Assembly (NCBI GenBank): GCA_963580455.1
Contig: OY756960.1
Location: 3,658,001 to 3,722,000, forward strand
Origin: Euonymus europaeus
Taxonomy: Eukaryota; Streptophyta; Magnoliopsida; Celastrales; Celastraceae
Reading direction: 5' to 3'
DNA: 64,000 nt
The position numbers were made by a program, and so were the translations under genes. The notes beneath the pieces were generated by a model that was not told the origin of the DNA, made no database searches, and saw only the letters and a list, made by a program, of their open reading frames with translations. Positions 24,555 to 36,591 of the stretch are shown in pieces (position 1 is the stretch's first letter; every line of letters begins with the position of its first letter).

Positions 24555-26265
24555 TTTTGTTGAGTGAGGACTGAGGAGCAAGGTAGTCAAAATTGAGATA
24601 AAATCGGAAAGAGCTGTAAATCCATATCAAAAAATCGTAAGATTTTACGTATTCGGTACAATTAAGTATAATTATCAATAATATAATGCAAAAAAAAAAA
24701 TCCTACAATCACAAAATTGTATAAACAAAATTGCACGATTTTGCTACAATCTATATGATTTTATAGATTGTAGCAAAATCTATATGATTTTATAAACAAA
24801 ATTGCACGATTTTGCTCCAATAACGATTTTAATCCAATTTAACTATATTTTGCTAGTTTGAATCGTATGATTTTAGGAATATATTCGCTCGGATCCACTA
24901 TGTTGAAACTGCATCCTAATTGTAATTAATAAAGAAGATTCTTTCCCACTTCCAAAAGTGTAAATGCAATTGCAAATTGCTCACACATTTGTTTGAGTTA
25001 AGTTCAATGGTGGTATAAAAAAAAATGTCCCACTTTCAAAATTGACAAAAATCATTTAGATTGAAATCGATATTTTCTCAGGTGCTGGTATGAACCATTT
25101 TTGTTTCGGGGCAACAACTATCCCAATTTTACAAATTAAAACATAAAATGCTTAAAATAAAAGGTGGCCCGAAAATGGTTATGATCATGAAATAATCGAC
25201 AATAAGCACTGCAAAAAGATGAGACAAATAAGCAACAAGTGGTCTAATTATTTCAACAAGAAATTGGAATCACTTATAAAAAACCCAAAACAAATTTAAC
25301 ACCTACTATTCTACCTTACAAATTGGAATCATTTTAAGAAATGCTGTGTTCTTTAATCTTACTGTTGTTACTTTAAAGTTACTTGAGACCAGCAATACGG
25401 TTTGTTTCATAATGGGACAATAACACACCCCTCTTTTCCTCGTCCTTTCCTCACCTGTGCCACTCTATCTCTCCCAAACCAAAACAACATTTTCTTCATT
25501 TTTTCTTTTCAGAAAAAACGCACCCATTTTCTTTCCTCTCCACTTCACTGCCGAACACGCAAGCCCTAAGAAAACTAAAATATATACGGACATATACATA
25601 CACACATACAATATATGCACACACATATATTCACAGAATATATGTGAATATATTTTCACATATATACACACATATGCACAGAATATTTTCAGATTAAATA
25701 CGGAAAAATCCAATGAAACCAAGCTGTCAATGAACTACACAATGAAAGATGGAGGAGGGGATGTTGTTTTGATGAAGAGGATTAATGAATGCTTCCCCCT
25801 ATGCCGAGGCTTAGCCTCACAAAGAAGGAAAGCAATCCCTCTTCAATCAAACAAGTGTTCAGCGAGATACAAAAAAAAAATCTATACCGAAATTTATGAA
25901 ATCAAAAACAAACCAAGAGAAAAAAGAGATGGGTATTACCTTCCAATGGAAACCCCAAACCAAACAAGAAACCAAAACCCCAAAGGAAATCTCTCCTTTT
26001 CCCTCACTGCTCACCCCTTTTTCTCTCTACCCCAACCTCTCTCTTTTCTTTTCTTTTGCTCACCTACTTTCTCTCTTTCTTTTTCTCACAGCCGAATTTT
26101 TCCTGACAAAGGAACCCCCTTCCTCTTTCTTCTTTGTGCTCCTTCCTCCCTCCCTCCTTCTGCCTCTCCCCCTCCACTGGTGAGGCGCATCGGTCCTCAA
26201 GTCTTGGGAACTTTTTCTTATGGGCTAGGTTTTCTCAAGGAGTCATTCTCGCGTTTTTTTTGGGT
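24555..26265. other. Upstream flank of ATP23, no supported gene
   Basis: The flank is AT-rich close to the gene. From about 25430 to 26200 it becomes pyrimidine-rich on the plus strand with many CTCTTTT tracts, and includes an ACATATA-rich stretch (25580-25700) with inverted TTCACA/TGTGAA motifs. A long plus-strand frame (25457-26278) runs through this low-complexity sequence, has no domain, and reads in different frames in the two copies, so I do not accept it as coding. Confidence 0.5.
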
Positions 26266-27574
26266 AAAATATGGGTAAAAGGTGTTGGACTTTTTTTTGG
26301 GTAGGAATATGGGTTAAGGTGTTGGGCTTTTTTTGTGTAGAAATAATGGGTAAAAGTCAGCTACTCAGCTGAGATCCTTCACACCTGTCAACCTTGGACA
26401 TTTGGATTTGTGTTGACGGGCTTCCTGATCTGTAAATCAGCCCAGTAGGCCTGTTTTCATTCATGGGCCGCCAACGAATACATGTATAGCTGCTGCTGCT
26501 ATCTTTGACCAAACAAGAAGATGCAGCTCTATATCATTGTTTGCTATAAAGCAATTATTTTTTTATTTAGGGCGCCTTGATCAGTGATAAGAGTTAGTCG
26601 TTTATAAAAAAATGGGTCAAATAATTATAAAAGTTTTGGAGACATTATTTTTTAAGTTTATTTATTGAAAATGACAGAATATAAGCTTAGCAATTACTAT
26701 TTTGATACTAAATTTATATGTAATGAGTAGAGTTTCAATTTTTATGAGGGTTTACACTTGAGTGCTTTACTTTAAATTAAAACTAGGTGCATGACTGTGC
26801 TTCGCGCGTTGTGTTTTAACTAAAAAAAAGGTTTTATCATTTGCTTCATTCACATTTTTTGACATTTTGTCAGACAAATATAATTGTTTATAAAATATTG
26901 GTATTTGTATACCTGGACTAGAATCGATTTATATTTTCGGACGTACTTAATTGTTCATCCTTAGAATTGTTTAAATTAGAACAAATATAATAAAATTTAA
27001 TTCGAGTTAGGGTCCGGACAACTTAATCAAACAAGATTTTTACATTTAGACTTAGACCAAGTTTTAAACCGGATAAAATCTTTGCGTTTAGACATGTACG
27101 AAATCAATTCTTCCATCAAAATACACGGTAAATTATGGTCTACCATATATAAAATATTTATGTGATCATGTAGGTTTCAAGATAATTAACACGATTCATG
27201 TGAAGACTGAAGAGATGAGATAGCATTTCATGTATAGATGATGATTTTGACACTCCATGATGCAGGCCAAGACTAAGCCACACGTTTGATTGTAGGAGGA
27301 ATTATGACTCACCCCAAGTAAGAGACACTTGCAAAAGATATTTAGGATATATAATATCCAACTTTATTATACTTTTATTTCTCTTTGATATAGAAGTACA
27401 AGACTCAAGCACTCAAGCAATTTATTATATAAGACAGAACACAACTTTCAAGCTATAATTTACAATAACTTCGACCATAGAATACTTATGCATCACCACC
27501 ACACACAACTGATACGTACGGCAATACTACGCACATCATGTGCTTTTATTATAGTTAGTACAAGGGTCTGAGAT

Positions 27575-28167
27575 CTAATCGCCACCGTTGCGATCCTTAT
27601 TATGAGCACCTGAAAGTTCAAGGATCAGCACAAGAGTTGCGATGAAGGCGTAGTCCACATTGGGACACACAGTCACGACGCAGCCGTCTTCGGTCACCGG
27701 ACATCCAACGGGTGTCTGCTTCTTAGGATCAAGTATCTACATATATGTAAAGGAAGTTAGAACTTACATTGACCTACGTTTGGTGAAAATTATGGATGAA
27801 ATCAAGAGAAATGAAGTGATTGAATTAATTACCATTGCAGTTTGGTGAAAATTATGGATGAAATCAAGAGAAATGAAGTGATTGAATTAATTACCATTGC
27901 AGTTTGGTGAAAATTATGGATGAAATCAAGAGAAATGAAGTGATTGAATTAATTACCATTGCAATAATGCCGTTCAAATCGACACGGGTTATAGTGCCCT
28001 CGTGCCAGCTCCCTTTGACCTTGAAATCAGGCAGAGCCTCTTTCTTATCAATATTGGCCAAGAACACGTCCAATTCAGTCTTCGGCTGGACTAAGGATGA
28101 TCTCCTGATACTGAATAGCAAATGTTTAAGGTCTGTGCTGTCTCCTCTGAATACTCGACATCCCAAA
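27575..28167 (-). pseudogene. LOR gene copy 2, 5'-truncated (exons 2 and 3 only)
   Basis: Exon 3 (27575-27736) and most of exon 2 (from 27957 up to 28167) are preserved and open, with WHEGTITR and VCPNVDYAFIATL-type residues as in the intact gene. Exon 1, the start codon and promoter are missing: homology ends at 28167 within exon 2. The intervening intron carries three copies of the 62-bp repeat (27781, 27843, 27905). Without a start or promoter this is a fragment. Confidence 0.88.
27781..27966. repeat. 62-bp tandem repeat in LOR copy 2, three units
   Basis: Starts at 27781, 27843 and 27905, spacing exactly 62 bp, nearly identical units. This is the expanded state of the repeat present as two units in copy 1 and one in copy 3. 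Confidence 0.92.
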
Positions 28168-28369
28168 TAGGTTTTAGTGTTTATTTATGAGTATTGATAT
28201 GAGCTCGTGTATCGAATGTTGATGTTGTAATCTAAACAATAAATGTTAAACCCTAAGGGGAACGGATTCGCTAAACCCTAACGGGCTCGTGTATCGGATT
28301 TTCATGTTGAAACCTAAAAGGCTTGGATTCGCAAAATCTTAACGGATTTATTATTAATATCCCATGTAA

Positions 28370-28972
28370 CACTACAAGAAAATCGTCGATTACCGACGAA
28401 ATTTGCCGACGGACCAGTTCCGTCTGTAAATACCGGTGGATTATAGACGAATTATTTCCTCGGTAATGTTTGGCGCCAACCTTGGCGCGAAAATTACCGA
28501 CTGAATTTTTGTCGGTAAATTATATATTTATCGGCAGAATTTAATCCGTCACTAAATTACATGTTTTATTGATTTTTTTTTAATTTTTAAAAATCATTTA
28601 TCGACGGAATTTTATCTGTTAGTAAATTTCTTTTTTGTTATTTAATTTTAATTTTAAAAACTTGTTACCGACGAAATTCCCGTTGGTAATATTTTAAACC
28701 TTTTATTTCACTCTCGTCATTACATTTCACACCCCGTCTCCCCCTTCCTCAAACCCTAGCTCTCTCATTTTCCCTTCCCTTTTTGCGATAACAAGTGCTC
28801 CGGGGATTCCTTCGTTGGCAAATCCAACCTCTCGTCTCTGTTTACACGGAATGAGTTCAGCCTGGAATCTACGTCCACCATGGGCTTCGTCTTCTTTCTC
28901 ACAATCAAGGGATTTAGGAGATTGTGATTCCTTGTTGGATTTTTGTTTGGTTTCACGAATTTCGAACATATA
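28370..28972. mobile_element. CACTA (En/Spm) transposon terminus, truncated
   Basis: The terminus CACTACAAGAAAA at 28370 is the canonical CACTA end. It is followed by multiple sub-terminal CCGACGGA / TCGTCGGTAA / TTACCGACG repeats in both orientations (28400-28690), as expected for transposase binding. The matching TTTTCTTGTAGTG end is not found before block A resumes near 28973, so only one end remains. 28168-28369 holds a degenerate 80-90-bp duplication (GGGCTCGTGTATCGGATT type) that I cannot classify. Confidence 0.8.
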
Positions 28973-30565
28973 CGAAATCAATTCTTCCATCAGAATACAC
29001 GGGAAATTATGGTCTAAAATATATAAAATATTTATGTGATCATTTATATATACATGTGATCAGGAGTGAATAGATGAGATAACATTTCATGTATAGATAT
29101 GATGATTTTGACACTACATGATGGCGGCCAAGACATGCAAATTTAGTAGGATTGCCACTCAATCAAAAATAGCAGATGTCACTCGACACGACCAAGCCTC
29201 ACGTTTGATTGCAGGAGGAATCACTCACTCCAAGCAAGAGACATGTGCAAAAATATTTAGGATATATAATATCCAACTTTATCATCCTTTTATTTCTCTT
29301 TGATATATATAGCCAAGTACAAGACTCGAGCACTTAAGCAACTTATTATATAGACAGAACAAAATTTTGAAGCTATAATTTACAAAACTTCGACCATAAA
29401 ATACTTATGCATCACCACACACAGCTGATACGCACGGCAGTACTACGCGCATCATATGTGCTTTTATTATAGTTAGTATAGGGGTCTGAGATCTAATCGC
29501 CACCGTTGAGATCCTCATTATGAGCACCTGAAAGTTCAAGGATCAGCACAAAATTTGCGATGAAGGCGTAGTCCACATTGGGACACACAGTCACGAAGCA
29601 GCCATCGTCCGGACGTCTGCTTCTTAGGATCAAGTATCTACGTACATATATGTACACGAAGTTAGAACTTACATTGACCTACGTTTGGTGAAAATTATGG
29701 ATGAAATCAAGAGAAATGAAATGGTTGAATTAATTAATTAATTACCATTGCAATAATGCCGTTCAAATCGACACGGGTTATAGTGCCCTCGTGCCAGCTC
29801 CCTTTGACCTTGAAATCAGGCACAGCCTCTTTCGTTTTCTAGAACACGTCCAGTTCAGTCACGAACTGGACTAACGATGATTTCCTGACACTGAATAGCA
29901 AATGTTTAAGATCTGTGCTGTCTCCTCTGAATACTTGCCATTCCCTATGGGCACTTGATTTATGCAATCATAACACAAATTAATAATAAACTGACGCACG
30001 CCTCGTTTTCTTCGGTCAGATTCAGTAGTAATTCAAGAGATCGAGGCATAGATTTACCTTATTTTGGAGAGTGACAAGGGGTTTGCCAGAGGCATCAAGC
30101 AAGACACGGTCTTTCTTCAAGGAGAAAAGGACGCTGCCCTTAACGTTAGTGACGATGAATTCTTCAGTGAGCAACAATTTTTCTCTCTTAATGGTGAGCA
30201 CGAAAGGGTGGTCTGCCATGAACTGTGACCCGATCACCACAACAGGGCTCTTCGACGCAGGGCACATCATCCCGTCCGGGATTTGTTGAGCCTTCGACAG
30301 AGGGCAGTTCATCATGGCCGGGATTGGTTGAGCCATTTTCACAGAGACAATTACGTACCCAAACAAATAATTTTGTATTGATTTCTGATGCAGGGAAACA
30401 TTTGATGAGATTGGCATTTATATAAGCCCCCGTTCAACATCTGGTAGCGTGAATTTGATTCGCGATGTGTTCATTTTCCAATTAGTATGATGTTGTTGCA
30501 AATATGTATGCTTCCTTTAATTTTGACATCCATGTCTCAGAAATCAATTAACCAAACTCACGTTT
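28973..30565. repeat. Duplicated block A, copy 3
   Basis: This corresponds to about 17418-19466 of copy 1, starting at CGAAATCAATTCTTCCATC. It is the most diverged of the three copies, with many substitutions and indels, and includes a complete but broken LOR gene and its TATA region. Confidence 0.85.
29480..30336 (-). pseudogene. LOR gene copy 3, full-length pseudogene
   Basis: Exon 1 (30058-30336) is open for 93 codons and close to the intact gene. Three later lesions break it. The exon 2 acceptor has changed from GCAG to GCAT near 29968. Exon 2 has a 9-bp loss beside an in-frame TAG (around 29840, just after the codons for VF). Exon 3 has lost about 17 bp near 29605 and shifts frame. The TATA element (about 30416-30424) is conserved, so a truncated exon 1 transcript is possible. 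The intron has a single 62-bp unit. Confidence 0.88.
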
Positions 30566-30914
30566 GCTTTGTCGATGGATCAAACTGAAATTTCTTTGTT
30601 TATATCAATTTTTCTGCATGTTCGTGTCATTTGGGTGTTTGTTTGCCTAAACAGTCGCATTCGATTGTAATAATGCATTATATTATAAAATTTACAGTGA
30701 AATATCATATTCTATTGTAAGTGTACAATGAAATGTGATATTTCATTATAAAACTTTAGTAAATGCGAACTATTCCTTATTTTAAAGAGAGAAAAATTGA
30801 GATGGAAGCTAAAAAATTTTAGTTGTTGTGTGGAAGGTCTATGCTTCATCTATTTGTTCAATAGTTCAATTTAGCGTGTCCTGATAATTGAATTGTTCTT
30901 CTAGCTATTAGTAG
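30566..30914. other. Intergenic, no gene
   Basis: AT-rich sequence with no supported open frame. It includes short inverted stretches such as GTGAAATATCATATT and ATGAAATGTGATATT at about 30690-30750. Confidence 0.4.
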
Positions 30915-33776
30915 ATGAGATGGCAACGGTCGGATACCCTTCCATTTAAGAAATACTAAAACCGTTATTGTAACACCCCGACCTAAATTACATTGGAAGT
31001 TTAAGAGGTTTAGATCGACACATTTTATAAGGAAGTTAGGGCAAAAGTAGAATCGGTTTAGAGGAAAACCAAAATATGGTCAAAATATTTTTAATAAATT
31101 ATATTTAAAAGATACAATTAAAGAGCCCAAGAATAACGGGAATCGGAGTTGAAATGAATATGTTAAGCATTTAAATACAAAATATATAGTAAATAGAATA
31201 ATGGCAAAACTGTATATACATAAAGGTATTCGACGTAAATAGGAAGAAGAGTGAGGGTAAAATGGTAAAAGACTAATTGGAGATTTAAAATACAAATTTA
31301 TGTATTATGCACGGAACCCTAGGTAAACCTAAAAACCAGAAAACAAAAGGCGGAGGCGGCGACGGAGTCCCGATTTATGGAGACGGAGGTCAACAGAGAC
31401 GCAACCGATGCGAAAAGGACGATCTCGGATCAAGGACCTTAACGGTACCATTTTCGGACGGAACAAAATGGGTTTACGCCGTCAACGGTGGGAGAGAAGG
31501 CGGACGGGAACCGAGAGGTTTCTGACGACGTTTCGGTGTTTTCCGGCCACCGCTCAGGTAACTGACACCAACATTGAACTCGCCGCGTCATTCTCTGTCG
31601 ACTAAGGCCGGTCGTGATCACCACCGCGCCACCAATGGTGGCGACCCGGTAAAACAACCCAACGGACCCGTTTGTGGGAAGAAGATGGGCAACCGGGTCT
31701 GCCCGACCCGGTTGATAATTATTTTAATTAATGAATCTTAATTGTTTTAATTAATGTTAATTGTATTGATAAAAGAAACTAACTAAAAAGTAAAAATATT
31801 AACAAATGCTTATGGATATTATATGGGTTGTAGAAATCCACCACTTAAGTTTTAAATCAAATAATGAGAAATAATAAGAATAAACATTAACGGCTTTAGG
31901 TATTATTATGGATTTCAGGCACCAGTTTTGATAGCCGTTATTATTATGGATTTCAGGCACCAGTTTTGATAGTTAGAAATATCGAGAAATTACGGAGACA
32001 CATTAAGGTAAGTAATACTCACCTGTGTCACGGAATTGCATGCTGAATGATTATTAATTTTACAATTTCTGTATTTGTATGTGTATATATACTTGTAAGG
32101 TATGTATATATATATATATGTATATATGTTAGTATGATTAATTTGTGGTGATGAGATTGATATTGTTATAATAATAATGGTATGGACTCTGTTGATTATA
32201 AACATCAACTTAATTGCGGTGATTTTGGTACTGGTTGATTGTGAACTGTCATGTGATGAAATGTATATATATATTATATATATATATGTATATATTAATA
32301 TGAGGCTGAGCTGACGATGATGAATTATTGGTGAATGGTGAACTGTTATGTGATGTTATTTAGATATGACAGTTAATGGTGGTATTGCATGAAACATAAC
32401 ATATCATGGCATACATGACACATGCTTTTAAGAAAAATGAAAGGAAAATATTTTTACGAACCGGGTACTACTGCTACAGGGAGGGTATATGGAAAGGTTA
32501 ACGTTGAGGTTTATATGAAAGGAAATTGGTACCGGAAATGAAAATGGAAATGTACTCTGACTGAAAAGTGTTCTTTGGTAGAATACTTAATAAAAGGAAA
32601 ATCCCGACCGGTTGCTCTGTAGCAGTGTATCTAGGTTAAGGGCCCGAGTACTGGAAAAATGATTTAAATGGCTGACTGTCTTCTAATGATGATGTTCATG
32701 TGCATTCATGCATAAGTATTACTTGCTGGGCCTCGGCTCACTATGTTCTGTGATACAGGTACGAAATCCCTTGATGATTTTGCTGACATAGGAGTTGATG
32801 GTGCCGCGGGTCCATGAAAAGGATGCTCATGTGCGGAAGTTAGGTTTTGATGGTCTACAACAAGAATATTAAATTTTATTTAAACTTTAAGGCTGTTGAT
32901 AGTGTTTCGAATTATCGTGGTTAAACACAAGTTCACAAAACGAGGTCAAGAAATATGCATTGCACGTTGTTGATTTAATTACCGTTATGATGTTACGATT
33001 ATTTAAATGCTCACCGGGTTTAGGATACTTCATTTGAACTAATTAATGAGTTTTAGTTAATTAGAGATAGATGATGCTTAGCTAAATTTATTCTGTCATT
33101 AATTGGGTTCTTCTTATATATAGAATTAGGCACCTTTGATGGACTGAGATATAATATAGGTAGCGTTCTAGACTACTAGCCCGAGAATTAGGGTTTCGTG
33201 GGACGGGGCGTTACAGTTATCGTTTAATGTACCCTATACCAAAACTGTTCCAAAACCGTTTAAAAAATCATTTAGATTTTCAAAACCAGAACCTTTTCAT
33301 AACCGTTTATCGCCAGGGTACCCATTTACCGTTTAACTTTTTCAATTTCTTTCATAATTGATTGAATAATGTTTCCAAACACTCAATATATATTTATAAA
33401 CTATGAAAGTCTATAACAAAAAATCAAACAATTGGATTAGTGGTTAAGTGATTTTGTTTTGTATACATGTGTAAGGTTCAAATATCTTCTCTAACATATA
33501 TACTATATTTTTAAGAATTTAATTGAAATTAAGGGTTGGGTCAAGCCGGGTTTGTTATGGTTATGAGTACGGTTTCGGTTCGGGTACCCTAACTATTTAT
33601 TAATTGGTTCGGGTATCCTAAACCCGGCATCAAATACCAAAACCGACCCGAAACCGTGACGGATTTGAAAATAAAAACCAAAACCGTTTCCAAACCCTAT
33701 AAGATCGGTTTTCGGATTTTAAACGGATCGGATACCCTGCGGATAGTGCACGGATCGGGTTTTTTTGCCATCCCTA
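30915..33776. mobile_element. hAT-like MITE interrupted by a solo LTR
   Basis: The left end (GATGGCAACGGTCGGATACC, from about 30921) and right end (GGATCGGG..TTTTTTTGCCATCCCTA, to 33776) are inverted relatives and match the TAGGGATGGCAA terminal family seen at 7091. Without the nested LTR the element is about 0.6 kb and is rich in AAACCG and GGGTACCC motifs. It has no coding capacity. The exact outer borders and target duplication are not certain. Confidence 0.6.
30969..33215. mobile_element. Solo LTR of a Ty3-type retrotransposon, 2247 bp
   Basis: The left end is TGTAACACCCCG and the right end CGGGGCGTTACA, a TG...CA LTR with a 12-bp imperfect inverted terminus. It is flanked by GTTAT on both sides (30964-30968 and 33216-33220), a perfect 5-bp target duplication. 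There is no gag or pol frame, PBS or PPT inside, so this fits a solo LTR left by recombination. Such TGTAACACCCCG ends are common in large plant Ty3/gypsy LTRs. A 36-bp internal duplication (ATTATGGATTTCAGGCACC) lies at about 31905-31977. Confidence 0.85.
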
Positions 33777-34242
33777 TATATATATATATGTATGTATATA
33801 TGTTTCATGTGTTTGTGCTATTTTGTAATAACTACCAATGATCTTGCCTATCGCTCTTCATGTTGACGTCAAATATTTCATGGGTCTTGCAAAGCTTGGC
33901 AAGTCACTCGATTGTATTCTTCCGTCTTCTAGTTTTTTTTTTATGGAGATTTTTCAGTCATTGATTATCTATATTCGCTTGTTGCGAATGTAGGACAATT
34001 GGCTTTGGAGTTTGAAGAAAATTGGATAGGAGAAAGCTTAAAAATGCAAAAAGGATATAGTTGGAAATTAAAAACGAAGAAGACGTAATCGATATTTCAC
34101 TAATTGTTCACGAGCTCCGTTTCATACAAGTCATACCTTGTAGGAAGCAAAACGGCAACGCATTCAGCAGCCTTGCATATAATATCAAGACATCTGATAT
34201 TTGCGTATAATACCAAATCATCATGTTCAAAAATGTCATCTA
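33777..34242. other. Intergenic, no gene
   Basis: No supported gene or repeat boundary beyond a short TATG/TATA run at the MITE edge. Confidence 0.4.
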
Positions 34243-34420
34243 GGCTTTGCTTGGATTGAGGAAGAAAATATAAGGGGAGTTAAGTGAGGGGGAGGGAAAC
34301 ATAATTTTGCTTAGATTGAGAGAGAGTTAAGTGGGAGTGTGTGCATTATTTTTTTGCTTGGATTGGAGGTTTTGAGTGAGGGAGAGTAATAAAAATATTT
34401 TAATTGCTAAAATACCCTTA
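34243..34420. repeat. Left arm of a Tourist-like inverted-repeat element
   Basis: Three units of TTTGCTTGGATTGAG followed by GGAG-TTAAGTG-GGG lie at about 34246, 34310 and 34360. They are inverted relative to two units at 40850-40972. The outer ends (CTA|GGCTTTGCTTGG on the left, CAAAGTC|TTA on the right) loosely fit a PIF/Harbinger-type MITE with a three-base TWA target. This assignment is tentative. Confidence 0.5.
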
Positions 34421-36389
34421 AATTTACTATCATCAGCAAACATCACAATTACACCCTTAGCTGCAGGGTGAACATACTAAAAGCTGTAACAATTAGGCAA
34501 ACACTATCATTATTAGATTCTTATATGGGAATACCGTAAAGGTGTTCCCGTGAATTTCTTTAGAGTTCGAGTGACTTGAAACTATGCAAATTAGGTCGCA
34601 TACACGTGACGAATATCAATCGATGGAACTAAATGATCAAAAAGGGTTGATAGTTTTAACTTTGTTTCAATTAAGAAGACTTTGAATGTAATGTTTAACC
34701 CTAAGGTTCTAACGAAAGCTAAGGCAAGTAAACTACACTAAACTAATATGATTAACTGGAAACTAAGAATGCAAGTAAAATACGCTAGGCTAATCGAATT
34801 ACACTAAGAATTGAAGAACTAAAACTGGATTAAGATCTATGCAAAGGAAAACTTACATTAAATGAAAAAAAATGACGAACTATCTAGCCTAATACAAAGG
34901 AAAGATATTCTAGAAAGTAAAAATTTGTGGGTATGGTTCTAGACCCTTTTTTTTTTTTGCCTCTCCGAACCTCTTTTATAGTATCCCCAAATTTATGTGA
35001 TTGGTGGACCACACAAACTTCTAGTAACGGCCAATAATTGTTTCTAAAGAATACATTGGGCTTCTTCTTGGGCTCCTATCCAATTGTGGGCCCAAACTTA
35101 TCGTGGGCCTATTAAATTTATGGCGGTAACAAAAGACCAATAGAACTATGATATGTAAAATGGGAATTTAATGTTAAAACTTTTGTAACAGCTAATAACA
35201 ACCAACAATGGACATTGTGGTAGCATCAACGCATAATTCAGATAGACTAAAGCTATAATTTCATGGCAAAAGAATTCAATGACACTCGTCATATCTTTTC
35301 GACATTCTCATCACCAAGAGACTAAAATCCAACGCATAAGCCTAATTAAACAGACATGAGAATGCATCCATAGCACAAAACCTTTGGCATGTCCCTCCTT
35401 AATCCAACAGACCCTCCATTGCCAAATATTCCAATTGCAAGTTAAATGGAATGGACACAAATGTCCTCTTATGTATGTCATTTCCAAGCAAAAACCTTTG
35501 ACATTTTAAAGGTATGAGCGCATCTAATTCCAACGCCTGCAAGGATTGGAAGATTTTATCCTCTGCCTTCACTCGTTCAGAACTTTACAACCGTGGGATA
35601 CCTTTACAATTGGCTTTTGCTTGAGAAATATCAAGTATCAACAAAGTAAAATATTTATCCCTCAAAGGAACTACTACTAAAAAGTGAACGAGTCACCTAA
35701 GTTGTGCCCAAATAGATTTAACAGCTCAACCATCAACCATAAAAAACAAAAGAAACAAAATCCAGCTAGCCTACAAAGGATTTCACAAGAACGGGATTTC
35801 TCAAGATACAATCAAAAGTTATTAATTCTAAAGACTTGCAAATCAACATGGATCTTTATAATTGGATGCAAATACACATAATTAAAGGCATGAGTCTAGA
35901 ATTAAAAGTAATCAAAGAGTACAAGAGATTATGTCTATATCAAGGTCAAGTGGAACAAAACCCAATGGATCATAACTCAAGTGGAACCCATAACTAATCC
36001 AGCTCAATTGGAACCCATAACTCAATTGTTCACAACCACTGCAAATTATTTACAAAACTACAACGCCATGGTTCATCGTATAGATTATGTCTATATCAAA
36101 ACCCAATTAACAATCCATACCTCAAAGCAAAAGCATCTGTACACAAACATTAAACCAAAACCCTACTCGGATGCTCTAAAAAGGTATAGCAGAGCAATGG
36201 TAGAAAGTAGAGAACCATAGCAAAATCAAGAACCATGGTAGAGAAAACGCACCTGGAATGAGAGACCTAGAGCTAGAGCGACAGGTTTGAATGTTTGCTA
36301 TGAGTGGGATACAAAGAAGGAAGAAAGGAGTGTGAACAAAATAATTTAGAGCTTTCCTCGAGGGTATTTTGGGGTTTTCCAAAAGATAT
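34421..36389. other. Sequence between the inverted arm and the copia LTR, no gene
   Basis: About 2 kb of AT-rich DNA with no supported coding region. It separates the left Tourist-like arm from the copia element and may be unrelated host sequence. Confidence 0.4.
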
Positions 36390-36591
36390 TGAAATAAACT
36401 GAAAGAAAAAGATTTTATTGATAGCAATTAGCAAGATGCAAAACTGGATTGATGAAACAACACTTAAAGGAAGAACTAGTTAACCGTTGCAGACAAGACT
36501 AGCAACGGTCACTGATAAGAAGTGACAACTTCGTTTAAGAGTAAAAAAACGATGTCGCCTTATACAAAGAATAATATAATAATTCCTAACA
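36390..36591 (-). repeat. 3' LTR of the copia element (far border approximate)
   Basis: The minus-strand start TGTTAGGAATTATT directly abuts the polypurine tract. A poly(A) signal-like CAATAAAATC lies near 36411-36420. The end is set at the TTTATTTCA near 36390 as the best CA candidate, without a second LTR for comparison. Confidence 0.55.

Larger units (their letters stand above)
19471..26265. repeat. Segmental duplication block B, copy 1 (about 6.8 kb)
   Basis: The block is collinear with 42351-52637 once the 3345-bp retroelement insertion (element plus target duplicate) in that copy is removed. It starts in the middle of the ARIADNE-like sequence (CACTGTTGGTAGTGGGAG) and ends at the TTTTTTTTGGGT run near 26265. 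Divergence is low by eye, with scattered substitutions and a few larger indels (one near 24690-24780 versus 50945-51150). The left junction truncates the ARIADNE-like gene, so this copy is the derived one. Confidence 0.93.
26368..28167. repeat. Duplicated block A, copy 2
   Basis: Near-identical to 16546-18441. Homology stops at about 28167, inside LOR exon 2, where unrelated sequence begins. The roughly 100 bp between block B1 and this copy (26266-26367) is a run of degenerate GGGTA-AAAGGTGTTGG repeats. Confidence 0.9.

Noticed and set aside
25457..26278. Long plus-strand open frame (273 codons) in block B1 and a longer relative in B2 (51697-52677)
   Set aside because: It runs through pyrimidine-rich low-complexity DNA, has no domain, and small indels change its frame between the two copies.
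36176..36427. 83-codon minus-strand frame at the copia 3' edge
   Set aside because: It overlaps the LTR border and is not part of the polyprotein; no motif.
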